A DNA stretch of 64,000 nt, from positions 1 through 64,000 of the forward strand of contig SZPE01000003.1 of the NCBI GenBank assembly GCA_030263555.1, in the 5' to 3' direction. The stretch comes from CFX2 sp014338005 (GTDB taxonomy: Bacteria > Chloroflexota > Anaerolineae > Aggregatilineales > Phototrophicaceae). The notes below the pieces were generated by a model. The model saw only the letters and a program-made list of their open reading frames with translations, ran no database searches and had not been told where the DNA came from. Shown here piece by piece: positions 48,853 to 56,797 of the stretch. A program made the translations under genes and the position numbers. Within the stretch, counting starts at the first letter, position 1, and every line of letters begins with the position of its first letter.

Positions 48853-50450
48853 TACCCCTTAATCTCAACCGGGCGCGCATGGCGCACAAACTCCAGTTGG
48901 CGCAGTTCGTCCAGAACGGCTTCCGGGATGGGCTGATCGAGCGTGAGAACGGTCAGCGTGTGGCCGCCGGGTTCGGCGCGCCCGGTGTACCAACTGGCGA
49001 TATTGACATTGTTGTTCGCCATCAGCGTGCCGACTCTGCCGATGACGCCCGGCTGGTCGTAGCTGCCCAGGATGAGCAGGTGTCCCTCCGGCACAAAATT
49101 CATGCGATACTGGTTGATCTGGACGATGTGCGGCTGTTTGCGGTCGAGCAGCGTGCCGGAGGTGGTGATCTGCTCGCTGTCATCCAGCGTCACCTGGCAG
49201 GTGACGAGGTTGGTATACTCGCCGGTTTGCAGCCCTTTGGTCTGGGTAATCTGGATGCCGCGTTCGGCGGCCAGCACCGGCGCGTTGATGGTGTTCACCT
49301 TCTCGCCCAGCACCGGACGCAGCAGCCCTTTGAGCAGGCCGACGGCCACCGGCTTGACAACCCCGCTCACCTCCTCGCCCCGGTATTCAACCGCCACCCG
49401 GCGCACCGCCGCGCGCGCCAGCGAATGGGTCAGCGTGCCGATGCACTCCGCCAGCCACATATACGGGCGCACGGTTTCGTAGTCCAGGCCGGGCATAAAC
49501 GGCATGTTCACCACGTTGCGGTAGTCGTCGCCGCGCAGGGCGTCCAACACCTGCTCGACGATCTGGATGGATAAATCCTGGGTGGCCTCGACCGTGTTGT
49601 CGCCGATATGCGGCGTGTGCAGCACGTTATCCAGGCCGACCAGCGGGCTGTTGTAGGGCGGTTCTTCCGGGTAAACATCCACCGCCACGCCCGCCAGATG
49701 CCCGCTTTTGATCGCTTCGGCGACGGCGTTTTCGTCCCAGATGGCGCCGTGCGCCGTGTTGATAAGCCGCGCGCCGGGTTTCATCAGTTTGATGGCCTCG
49801 GCATCCAGCAGGCCGCGCGTCTCGGCGGTCAGCGGCATGTGCAGGGTCACAAAATCGGCGCGCTGGAGCAGCTCGCGCAGGCCGACCAGCGCGATACGTT
49901 CGTCGCTGACCTGCTCCTCGCCGATGTAAGGGTCGTTCGCCAGCACCGTCATGCCGAAGGCCAGGCAGCGCGCCGCCACCACCTGCCCGACCCGCCCCAG
50001 GCCGACCACACCCAGCGTTTTGCCATGAAGCTGAACGCCGGCCTGCCGCTTGCGGTCGAGCAGCCACCAGCCATCTTTGAGGCTCTGGTGCGCGACGACA
50101 ATTTTCCGGCTGAGCGCCAGCATCAGCGTGATCGCCAGTTCGCCATGCGCGATGGCGCTGGTTCCCGGCGTGTTCATGACGATCACGCCGCGTTCGGTGG
50201 CGGCCTCGGTATCCACACCGTTCAACCCCGCCCCCACGCGCCCGATCACCTTCAAGTTGGGCGCGTTTTCCAGCAGGTCGCGGTCAATATGGATGCCATC
50301 GCGGGCGATCAGCGCGTGAGCGGTTTTCAGGCCGTCCCGCACCGCCGGGAACGACGGCGGCACAATGATCGCCTGCGCGTCACCGACGGCGCGCAGTCGT
50401 TCGACAGCTTCATCGGTCAGATCGGTCGCCACCAGGATATAGAAGACCAT
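48852..50450 (-). CDS. serA: D-3-phosphoglycerate dehydrogenase
   Basis: 532 residues, the long form of SerA that begins serine synthesis by oxidising 3-phosphoglycerate with NAD. NAD motif GLGRVGQVVAA (near 150), the catalytic Arg region LINTAHGAIWDENAVAEAI, and HTPHIGDNTVEA with the catalytic His. After about residue 315 come the allosteric-substrate-binding domain and a C-terminal ACT domain (LLILGSYDQPGVIGRVGTLM), so serine feedback is likely. No good ribosome site is visible because heptamer repeats occupy the region just upstream of the ATG. The serB-like gene is nearby at 52387. Confidence 0.95.
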   Translation of the reverse strand: MVFYILVATDLTDEAVERLRAVGDAQAIIVPPSFPAVRDGLKTAHALIARDGIHIDRDLLENAPNLKVIGRVGAGLNGVDTEAATERGVIVMNTPGTSAIAHGELAITLMLALSRKIVVAHQSLKDGWWLLDRKRQAGVQLHGKTLGVVGLGRVGQVVAARCLAFGMTVLANDPYIGEEQVSDERIALVGLRELLQRADFVTLHMPLTAETRGLLDAEAIKLMKPGARLINTAHGAIWDENAVAEAIKSGHLAGVAVDVYPEEPPYNSPLVGLDNVLHTPHIGDNTVEATQDLSIQIVEQVLDALRGDDYRNVVNMPFMPGLDYETVRPYMWLAECIGTLTHSLARAAVRRVAVEYRGEEVSGVVKPVAVGLLKGLLRPVLGEKVNTINAPVLAAERGIQITQTKGLQTGEYTNLVTCQVTLDDSEQITTSGTLLDRKQPHIVQINQYRMNFVPEGHLLILGSYDQPGVIGRVGTLMANNNVNIASWYTGRAEPGGHTLTVLTLDQPIPEAVLDELRQLEFVRHARPVEIKG

Positions 50451-50451
50451 A

Positions 50452-50493
50452 AAGATAAGTTCCGAGTGCTAAGTTCCGAGTTTCGAGCTGCAG
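50452..50493. repeat. degenerate 7-bp tandem repeats upstream of serA
   Basis: Six heptamers on the plus strand: AAGATAA, GTTCCGA, GTGCTAA, GTTCCGA, GTTTCGA, GCTGCAG. They abut the serA start codon, in the place of its ribosome-binding site. Confidence 0.72.
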
Positions 50494-50514
50494 GGACGCG
50501 CTGCAGCACGTCCC
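50493..50514. repeat. GC-rich palindrome
   Basis: Loopless 22-bp near-palindrome, GGGACGCGCTG facing CAGCACGTCCC, one mismatch, between the DUF4139-like gene's end and serA. Related to 7891-7916. Confidence 0.55.
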
Positions 50515-50529
50515 CACACCCGCGGACGG

Positions 50530-51645
50530 TTATTTTGTCTTGAACGAATACTGGATTGTCACCGTCTGTCCGGCTTCGATTGTGACCATCCAGCGTAAGA
50601 CGTTTCCGGTTTCGCGGGAAGGTTCTTCAGAAAAAACCAGGCTTTGCGCGTCTGGGCGTTGGTAGTCCACAACTTCAACCGTCACCGGCTGCTGGCCGAA
50701 ATTAGTCAGTTCCAGTTCGACACGGTATTGATAATTGTAACCCAGCCCCGTCAGCACCGTCTGGCTCTCGCTGCGGTTGACGCGCACATCCTGTAAACTG
50801 CCGATTGTGACGCTGCCCTCGCTGCCAACCGGCGTGATTTCGATAAAATCGCTGCCGATGAAAATGCCGTCCCGGTAGGAACGTACGATGCCTTCGGCCA
50901 GCGGCAGATCGGCCCGGTTGCGAACCTTATAAATCACCGTCACCTGCTGGTCGGCCTGGGCATTCCACAGCAGCACGCGGCGCGCCGGCAGGGTCGCCCG
51001 GAGCATCTGCTGGTAGAGCGTTTCACCTGCCGCGCCGGTCAGCGCCCCCGGCTCGTAAATATACTGGATAGTGGCCGCGCCGACTTCGCCGCCGGATGGG
51101 GCGGCCTCATCGTAACCGGCCAGATACTGGTTGGCCGTCACCCGCGACAGCGTATCCACCGGCTGCGAGGTATCCACCCGCCCGGCGATTAGGTGCGTTT
51201 GTACGGCGTCCAGCGCAAGCGCCGTGTTCTGCACCTCGGCATAGAAGTAAAAGTCCACCGTCTCCGCCGGGTCGCCATTGAGCGTCATATCATAACGCGG
51301 CGTCCAGCTTAAACCGGAGAGCAGATATTCGAGCGTCACCTCGCGCGTGTCTGCGCCGGTTGTCCATTCCAGCAGCAGTTGGCCGTCCGCCCGCCGCAGC
51401 CGGTAGGCCGGCACGCGCCGGTCGCCCTCGCGCACGGTGAGCGTATTGTCAAAAATGCTCGGTGGCAGCGCCACTCGCGCCTGCACGCCGGCGGGCAGGG
51501 TGATGGTATCCCGCGCGAAGGCCACGTTGTTCAGGAAGATGTAAATTTCATCCGGCTGGCTGATGTAGGTGATCTGGTCGGCAGCCCAAACGGGCGCGGC
51601 CAGTGCCACAAGCGCCACAAGCATAACAAACAGGATTTTTCTCAT
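50530..51645 (-). CDS. exported DUF4139-like protein
   Basis: 371 residues with signal peptide LFVMLVALVALAAPVWAA. The body is beta-rich. EYLLSGLSWTPRYDMTLNGD (about 106-125), then VDFYFYAEVQNTALALDAVQTHLIAG, matches the middle of DUF4139 proteins, where W-x-P-x-Y-D and A-x-x-x-N are conserved. The last part ends in QYSFKTK. It is shorter than typical DUF4139 proteins and lacks their N-terminal helical part. Function unknown; extracytoplasmic. AAAGG lies before the ATG. It is followed on the minus strand by serA. Confidence 0.72.
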   Translation of the reverse strand: MRKILFVMLVALVALAAPVWAADQITYISQPDEIYIFLNNVAFARDTITLPAGVQARVALPPSIFDNTLTVREGDRRVPAYRLRRADGQLLLEWTTGADTREVTLEYLLSGLSWTPRYDMTLNGDPAETVDFYFYAEVQNTALALDAVQTHLIAGRVDTSQPVDTLSRVTANQYLAGYDEAAPSGGEVGAATIQYIYEPGALTGAAGETLYQQMLRATLPARRVLLWNAQADQQVTVIYKVRNRADLPLAEGIVRSYRDGIFIGSDFIEITPVGSEGSVTIGSLQDVRVNRSESQTVLTGLGYNYQYRVELELTNFGQQPVTVEVVDYQRPDAQSLVFSEEPSRETGNVLRWMVTIEAGQTVTIQYSFKTK

Positions 51646-51722
51646 GGTTTATCCTTTAGCCCACAAAAAATCTGTTTTCAGCATACGCCGGAATCACGAC
51701 GGCGAACCGGGCGTTTGGGATA

Positions 51723-52394
51723 CTATCCGGTTTGTGTTTTGCCATTCAGCCGCGCCAGGACATCATGCAGGCTGTCGAAGATGTGCGGCGTGATGCCATC
51801 GAACGACACCGGCCAGGGGTTGGACGAGTCCGGCACGGCGAAACAGGTCAACCCCGCCGCCACTGCTGCCCGCGCCCCGGCGGGCGTATCTTCCAGCGCC
51901 AGGCAGCCGGCGGGCGAAACATCCAGCCGGCGGGCGGCTTCCAGGTACACGTCGGGCGCGGGTTTGCCGCGCGCCACCGCCTCGGCAGAAACGCGCACCT
52001 TGAGGATATGCCCCCACCCCTCACCTTCGACGACGGCCTCGATGACCGACTGCGGCGAACTGGAAGCGATGGCGCAGGGGATACCCTGCCGGTGAACATA
52101 GTCCAGGATTTCCGCCGCGCCGGGTTTTTTAATCACCTTATCGGGGACGAGCGCGGCCATATAATTCAGCAGTTCGTCGTACAGGCGGTTATGATCTTCC
52201 TGGAAGCCGAACATCATGCCCAACTTCTCGAAAAATTCATCCAGCCGCAGCCCCAATACCTCGCTGCGCGGGTGCTGCTCGTCGTATTGGAAGCCGCGCG
52301 CCGCCAGCAGCATGGACTCGGCCTCCGTCCAGACGACTTCTGTATCCACCAGCAGGCCGTCCATGTCGAAGATAATCGCTTTCCAGTCATTCAT
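51723..52394 (-). CDS. HAD hydrolase, beta-phosphoglucomutase-like
   Basis: 223 residues from the ATG at 52394. Motif I is FDMDGLLVDTE (9-19, nucleophile D10, acid D12); CAIASSSPQSV is motif II; the Lys of RGKPAPDVYLEAA is motif III; and LALEDTPAGARAAVAAGL carries motif IV. The C1 helical cap lies at about 16-85. It is likely a sugar-phosphate phosphatase or mutase. The start overlaps the stop of the upstream serB-like gene by 8 nt, so the two are co-translated. Confidence 0.9.
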   Translation of the reverse strand: MNDWKAIIFDMDGLLVDTEVVWTEAESMLLAARGFQYDEQHPRSEVLGLRLDEFFEKLGMMFGFQEDHNRLYDELLNYMAALVPDKVIKKPGAAEILDYVHRQGIPCAIASSSPQSVIEAVVEGEGWGHILKVRVSAEAVARGKPAPDVYLEAARRLDVSPAGCLALEDTPAGARAAVAAGLTCFAVPDSSNPWPVSFDGITPHIFDSLHDVLARLNGKTQTG

Positions 52395-53244
52395 GGCTGC
52401 TTTTCCTGAAGGTATTTTCAAATGACTGCCGCCAATCGTCGCGCCTGATCGTCAGGCCGCCGTCCAGCGCCAGGGCGATGCCGCGCTCGAAAACGGCCTG
52501 GTGCGGCGTCCCAGCGGCGCGATGAAGGCCGCTTGCTCCGGCAGCCAGCGGCAGCACCGGCGCCAGCGAGCTGGCCGATATAAATATGTCCGAGCCGTTC
52601 CGCACCTTCTCGCGCGAGACTACGCCGCCAAACCCAACAAATGCATCCACCTGATCGCGGGCCGCCAAGTCAGAAGCGCCGTCGCCGATCATCAGGCGGC
52701 GGCCCGGTTTGCCCGCCGCCAGCGCCCGGATGATGTCCGCTTTGCCGCTGGAAACAGTCAGCGGGCCGTCGTCATAATCCAGGTAGGACTGGCGGGCGCG
52801 GGTATCCGGCTGGTAATAACGCCACCAGTCGCCGGAAAGTTCGTTATATTCCAGTTCGACGGCGCGAATATTTTCCGGCAGCACGCCCAGGCGCTTGCCG
52901 AAGCCGCGCACCGCCTCCGCCAGCCCGCCGCTGACGATAAAGACCTGCTTGCCCAAAAAACGCAGCGCGGCGATGACGGCCTGTGCGTCCGGCACCAGCG
53001 TTTCCCAGTAGCGTTCTTCGATGGCCTTAAGCTGGCCGCGCGTGGGACGGATGGCGCGCAGCCGTTTGCCGTACACTTCGGCCAGGTCGAGATCGCCGTT
53101 CATGGCTTTTTCGGTCAGCACGCCGACGCGCCATTCCTTACCTTTCAACCGGGCCAGTTCGTCAATGCCCTCAATGGCGGAGAGGGTGCTGTCGCAGTCA
53201 AAGAAGATCAGATCAAAACTCGTCCAGCGAACGTCGTTGACCAA
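52387..53244 (-). CDS. phosphoserine phosphatase-like HAD enzyme
   Basis: 285 residues, longer than usual SerB (about 210-225). Motif I is FFDCDSTLSAIEGIDELA (14-31; D16, D18), with the serine-binding Glu region EGIDELA. Motif II is VFIVSGG, motif III is K in SSGKADII, and motif IV is MIGDGASDLAA. The C-terminal 60 residues are extra. Together with serA this covers steps 1 and 3 of the phosphorylated serine pathway; no serC transaminase is in the window. The start is TTG, with AGGAGG 10 nt upstream. Confidence 0.82.
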   Translation of the reverse strand: MVNDVRWTSFDLIFFDCDSTLSAIEGIDELARLKGKEWRVGVLTEKAMNGDLDLAEVYGKRLRAIRPTRGQLKAIEERYWETLVPDAQAVIAALRFLGKQVFIVSGGLAEAVRGFGKRLGVLPENIRAVELEYNELSGDWWRYYQPDTRARQSYLDYDDGPLTVSSGKADIIRALAAGKPGRRLMIGDGASDLAARDQVDAFVGFGGVVSREKVRNGSDIFISASSLAPVLPLAAGASGLHRAAGTPHQAVFERGIALALDGGLTIRRDDWRQSFENTFRKSSHE

Positions 53245-53360
53245 AGGCGCATGGCCTCCTCACTCATTCAGACGGGGCGATTGTACTCTTTTGAACGGAC
53301 TTTGTGAACGGAAAACAGCGGTCTGGCATCAATCTACCGCCGCCGGTTTGCGGATTCCTA

Positions 53361-54926
53361 TCATGGCGGCGTTTCCAGCGCGGAGACGGCCTGTTCGGCG
53401 GCGGGCAGAAAAACCACCGTATAGTGCCGGTAAGCGTCGGCGGCAGTGAGCGCCAGCGCCGCCAGCAGCAGCCACAGCGCCAGCGCCGCGCCCAGGCTGC
53501 CGAGCCGCCGGACGAGCATCCGAGCGAGGAAGGCCGCGCCGTAAGCAGCGAAAAACAGCGCCGCCGGCAGCGCCAGCGCCGCCCGCTGCGCGTCCGGGTA
53601 AGTAGCTGCCAGCGCCGATGGCAGCAGGCCGAAAACCAGCGCGAGCAGCGGCAGGCCGCCTGACCAGCGCCGCGCGCCGCGTATCCGAACCGCCCAGGCC
53701 AGCAGGCCGAAAACAAACAGCGCGGCCAGCGGCGGCGACAGCACCGGACGGTTGAAAATACCGTGCAGCGGGTTCGGGTCGCCGGTCAGGTTGAACAGCA
53801 GCAGCGAAGCCGCCAGCGAGTCGAGCAGCGCCAGCGCCGGGCTGAGGCCATCAGCGGTCTGCGATAGGCTGTTGGCGGCAAGCGCCGAATCCGTCACCAG
53901 CCAGAACGGCAGCGCCAGCACCAGCGCCGCGCCCACGCCCAGAACCACTTGCAGCCGGGAAAAACGGTTTTCCAGCAGGTACAGCAGATTAAAAGCCGGC
54001 ACCAGCAGCGCCAGCGCGCCGAACAGCGGCGACACCAGCCACGTCACCAGAATCAGCAGCGCGAACGCGCCTATGACGCTCGCCAGCGGTATATTTCTGA
54101 GTGCGGCGCTGGCCGTGAACCCGTTCACCAGCGCCGTCACCAGCAGCGCGGCGAAAAAAGCCAGCGCCGCGTAAATGTCGCCGGTCTTGACCAGCGCCAG
54201 CGGCCAGCCCGACACGACCAGAAACCCGGCGGCCAGCAAACCGGCCAGGTTTAACCCCGCCCATCGGCCCGTTATACCCGCCTCAAACCGGCTGACCAGA
54301 AGATAGGTGGCCGGGATGAGCAGGACTGCGAACAACGCGCCCCAGTCCACTTGGGTTTGCGCCCGCAAATACTCGAACAGAAAGGCCGAGTCGCGCTGCG
54401 TTATTTCGGCGGGCAGCGTGGGCGGGTTGGGGAACAAGCCCGGCGTCATGGTGGCGATGACCATCAAGACCAGCAGCGCCGCCATGCCCCACACGCCGCC
54501 CCAGGACGCGGCGAACGGAGGTGAACCCGCTTTGTTTTCACCGTTTTCGCCGCGTGTTTCGATGGCGGAAAGTGGAAAAGATCGCAGCGCGGGCAGCAGC
54601 AGCGCCAGCCCGCCGATATACAGCAGCAGCGGCAAAACCGGCTGGCGCGACTCCAGCAGCTGCGCCTGGGCCAGCGTCCAGCCGGCCAGCCCCAGCGCCG
54701 CCGCCAGCGGGGACAGGGCGGCCAGCCGCGCCAGAACGGGCCGCACGCGTTCCGGTTGCAATTGTGCCGGAAGCTCGGCGGCCAAAACCGGCATTTCGGC
54801 TTTTTGCTCCGGCGGGAGGGTTTCAGCCGCCGCCGGCTGCCGCCGCCGCGCGAAGCGATAGCCTACCATGCCCAGCAGCGCCGCCCCCGCTGCCAGCAGT
54901 CCCGCGCCGATCTGATGTTTTTTCAC
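53361..54926 (-). CDS. multi-pass membrane protein of unknown function
   Basis: 521 residues with about 12 hydrophobic helices. The first (5-22) is followed by a charged, Pro-rich cytoplasmic-type segment (about 26-58), and the rest is nearly continuous helices. The region LNLAGLLAAGFLVVSGWPLALVKTGDIYAALAF and the later NPLHGIFNRPVL look like GT-C or O-antigen-polymerase relatives, but the D-E or D-D loop motif of GT-C enzymes is not evident. Start is GTG. I cannot name the family. Confidence 0.6.
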   Translation of the reverse strand: MKKHQIGAGLLAAGAALLGMVGYRFARRRQPAAAETLPPEQKAEMPVLAAELPAQLQPERVRPVLARLAALSPLAAALGLAGWTLAQAQLLESRQPVLPLLLYIGGLALLLPALRSFPLSAIETRGENGENKAGSPPFAASWGGVWGMAALLVLMVIATMTPGLFPNPPTLPAEITQRDSAFLFEYLRAQTQVDWGALFAVLLIPATYLLVSRFEAGITGRWAGLNLAGLLAAGFLVVSGWPLALVKTGDIYAALAFFAALLVTALVNGFTASAALRNIPLASVIGAFALLILVTWLVSPLFGALALLVPAFNLLYLLENRFSRLQVVLGVGAALVLALPFWLVTDSALAANSLSQTADGLSPALALLDSLAASLLLFNLTGDPNPLHGIFNRPVLSPPLAALFVFGLLAWAVRIRGARRWSGGLPLLALVFGLLPSALAATYPDAQRAALALPAALFFAAYGAAFLARMLVRRLGSLGAALALWLLLAALALTAADAYRHYTVVFLPAAEQAVSALETPP

Positions 54927-55228
54927 CCTGCCGACATCCCCCTGAAATGAGTTCTGAGTTTCGAGTTCTCAGTGAAAACCAGAAGTCAACGTAAAGATGT
55001 AAAGGGAAGGATACTTTTCTTCGTGCCTTCGCGCCTTTGCATTATGTTTTTAAAGTGTTTTTGACCCATACTTTATTATCGCCGATTTAGGCGTTTTCGC
55101 ACGTTTAGCAGACGGTCAAAATGCCCACCCAATCGTGAGATTTCGATCAGCGCAGCTTGACAAGGCTCTTGTAACCCTGGTAATCTAATCATGATTAGAT
55201 TATTTTTACCCGGAGAGGGCAGCCTTCG
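54927..55228. other. intergenic region with repeats and the TetR promoter
   Basis: This 302-nt gap holds, in order: five heptamers GAAATGA, GTTCTGA, GTTTCGA, GTTCTCA, GTGAAAA (54944-54978); opposed octamer arrays (ACGTAAAG 54989-54996, ATGTAAAG 54997-55004, then CTTCGTGC, CTTCGCGC, CTTTGCAT at 55019-55042); and the TetR promoter/operator at 55157-55202. No coding frame is supported. Confidence 0.65.
55157..55202 (+). promoter_or_regulatory. TetR gene promoter with perfect 22-bp palindromic operator
   Basis: TTGACA (55157-55162) and TAATCT (55181-55186) at 18-bp spacing form a good promoter. A perfect 22-bp palindrome fills 55181-55202, starting TAATCTAATC and ending GATTAGATTA, so it covers the -10. 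This position fits auto-repression by the TetR protein encoded 27 nt downstream, and control of the whole operon that follows. Confidence 0.8.
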
Positions 55229-55861
55229 TTGGCGCGCAAACCTGCTGACCAATCGGTAAATAAAGAAGATATTTTGCTGGCAGCGGCGGACGTATTGCAG
55301 CGCAATGGTTACGAATCCACCACCATGAAGGACATCGCCGCTGAGGTTAACCTGACGGCGGCCAGCCTGTACCACCATTTTCGTAATAAAGACGCGTTGC
55401 TTCTGGCCGTCCTGGAAGCCGGAATTGACCACATCCTCGGCCAGATCGAGCCGATTGCCGCCTCCAATTATCCCGCCGATCATAAACTGCGCCTGATGAT
55501 TCATGCCCACGTCACCGGCCTGACGGATAATACGGCGGTGGGCGCGGCGATGGTGTTCGAGATCAAGTCGCTGGTGAGCGTGAAAACCGCGCCGGACGAT
55601 GGCCGCGACCCCGAGGTGGCCGAACGCCGCCGGGCTTTCATCGCCCGCCGTGACCAATTTGAGCGGCTTTTCCGCGCGGTCATTCAGGAAGGCATTGAAC
55701 GCGGCCTTTTCTGCCCGGTGGATGTGCCGATTTTCGTCAAAACGCTGCTGGGCGCGCAAAACTGGGTCGGCGTCTGGTATCGCCCGGATGGGCGGCTGAA
55801 CGGGGACGAAATCGCCGACCGGATGGCCGATACGTTTTTGCGGGCGCTTCAACCGGCCTGA
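55229..55861 (+). CDS. TetR/AcrR-family repressor (FadR-type candidate)
   Basis: 210 residues. N-terminal helix-turn-helix at about 15-60 (LLAAADVLQRNGYESTTMKDI, LTAASLYHHFRNKDALL) and a helical ligand domain. TTG start with GGAGAGGG 9 nt upstream. The next genes encode fatty-acid beta-oxidation, so an acyl-CoA-responsive role like Bacillus or Thermus FadR is inferred. The perfect palindrome over its own promoter is the likely operator. SDR gene follows 61 nt later. Confidence 0.9.
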   Translation: MARKPADQSVNKEDILLAAADVLQRNGYESTTMKDIAAEVNLTAASLYHHFRNKDALLLAVLEAGIDHILGQIEPIAASNYPADHKLRLMIHAHVTGLTDNTAVGAAMVFEIKSLVSVKTAPDDGRDPEVAERRRAFIARRDQFERLFRAVIQEGIERGLFCPVDVPIFVKTLLGAQNWVGVWYRPDGRLNGDEIADRMADTFLRALQPA

Positions 55862-55922
55862 AAAGCAGGCGGCGGCGCTGCCCGTGCCGGGTTTTTATTA
55901 AAACCGAAAAGGATAAACGGCT

Positions 55923-56744
55923 GTGAACTTACTCGAAAATAAAGTGGCTCTCATCACCGGCAGCGGGCGCGGCATCGGCGCGGCGGCGGCCAAGCTGTAC
56001 GGCCAGCACGGCGCGAAGGTGGTCGTGACCGACATTGACCCCGTCCCGGCGGAGGAAACCGCCGGCTCGATCAAAGCGGCGGGCGGCCAGGCGCTGGCGG
56101 TCGCCGCCGACGTGACCAAAGCCGCCGACATCGAAAACCTGATCGGGCAGACCGTTCAGACCTTCGGTGGGCTGGATATTCTGGTGAACAACGCCGGCTA
56201 TACCTGGGACGGTATGATCCACAAGATGACCGACGAACAGTGGGAAGCCATCATTGGCGTGCATCTGACCGCGCCTTTCCGCATCATCCGGGCTGCCGTC
56301 CCCTACATGCGCGACATCGCCAAAAAAGAAAAGGACGAAACCGGCCAGGCCCAGGCGCGTAAAATCATCAACGTCAGCAGCACGTCCGGCACGCGCGGCA
56401 ATATCGGCCAGGCCAACTACGCGGCGGCCAAGATGGGCATCGTCGGGCTGACGCGCACGCTGGCGAAAGAGTGGGCCGCCTTTAACATTCAGGTGAACGC
56501 CGTCGCCTTCGGGTATATCGAAACGCGCCTGACGCAGCCGGACGAACTGGGCGACTTCACCGAACGCGAAGGGCAGCGCATCAAACTGGGCATCCCTGAC
56601 CGCATCCGGCAGGCGGTCATCGCCGGTATCCCGATGGGCCGCCCCGGTACGGCGGACGAAGCCGCCGGGCCGCTGCTGTTTTTCGCCAGCGAGCTGTCGA
56701 ACTACGTCTCCGGGCAGGTGTTGGAAGTCGCGGGCGGCATGTGA
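55923..56744 (+). CDS. SDR-family 3-oxoacyl reductase-like enzyme
   Basis: 273-residue classical SDR with TGSGRGIG (12-19), NNAG (89-92) and catalytic S153, Y166 and K170 (YAAAK). D37 after strand 2 suggests NAD. An insert IAKKEKDETGQAQARKI (132-148) precedes the catalytic Ser and makes it longer than FabG. The C-terminal NYVSGQVLEVAGGM is standard. The start is GTG after AAAGGATAA. Its place between a TetR regulator and beta-oxidation genes suggests a 3-hydroxyacyl substrate. Confidence 0.88.
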   Translation: MNLLENKVALITGSGRGIGAAAAKLYGQHGAKVVVTDIDPVPAEETAGSIKAAGGQALAVAADVTKAADIENLIGQTVQTFGGLDILVNNAGYTWDGMIHKMTDEQWEAIIGVHLTAPFRIIRAAVPYMRDIAKKEKDETGQAQARKIINVSSTSGTRGNIGQANYAAAKMGIVGLTRTLAKEWAAFNIQVNAVAFGYIETRLTQPDELGDFTEREGQRIKLGIPDRIRQAVIAGIPMGRPGTADEAAGPLLFFASELSNYVSGQVLEVAGGM

Positions 56745-56797
56745 ACCGGCGCGGCTTTTCGAACGGCAGTGATGGAGGTTGAGGGCGCAGACGCCGA

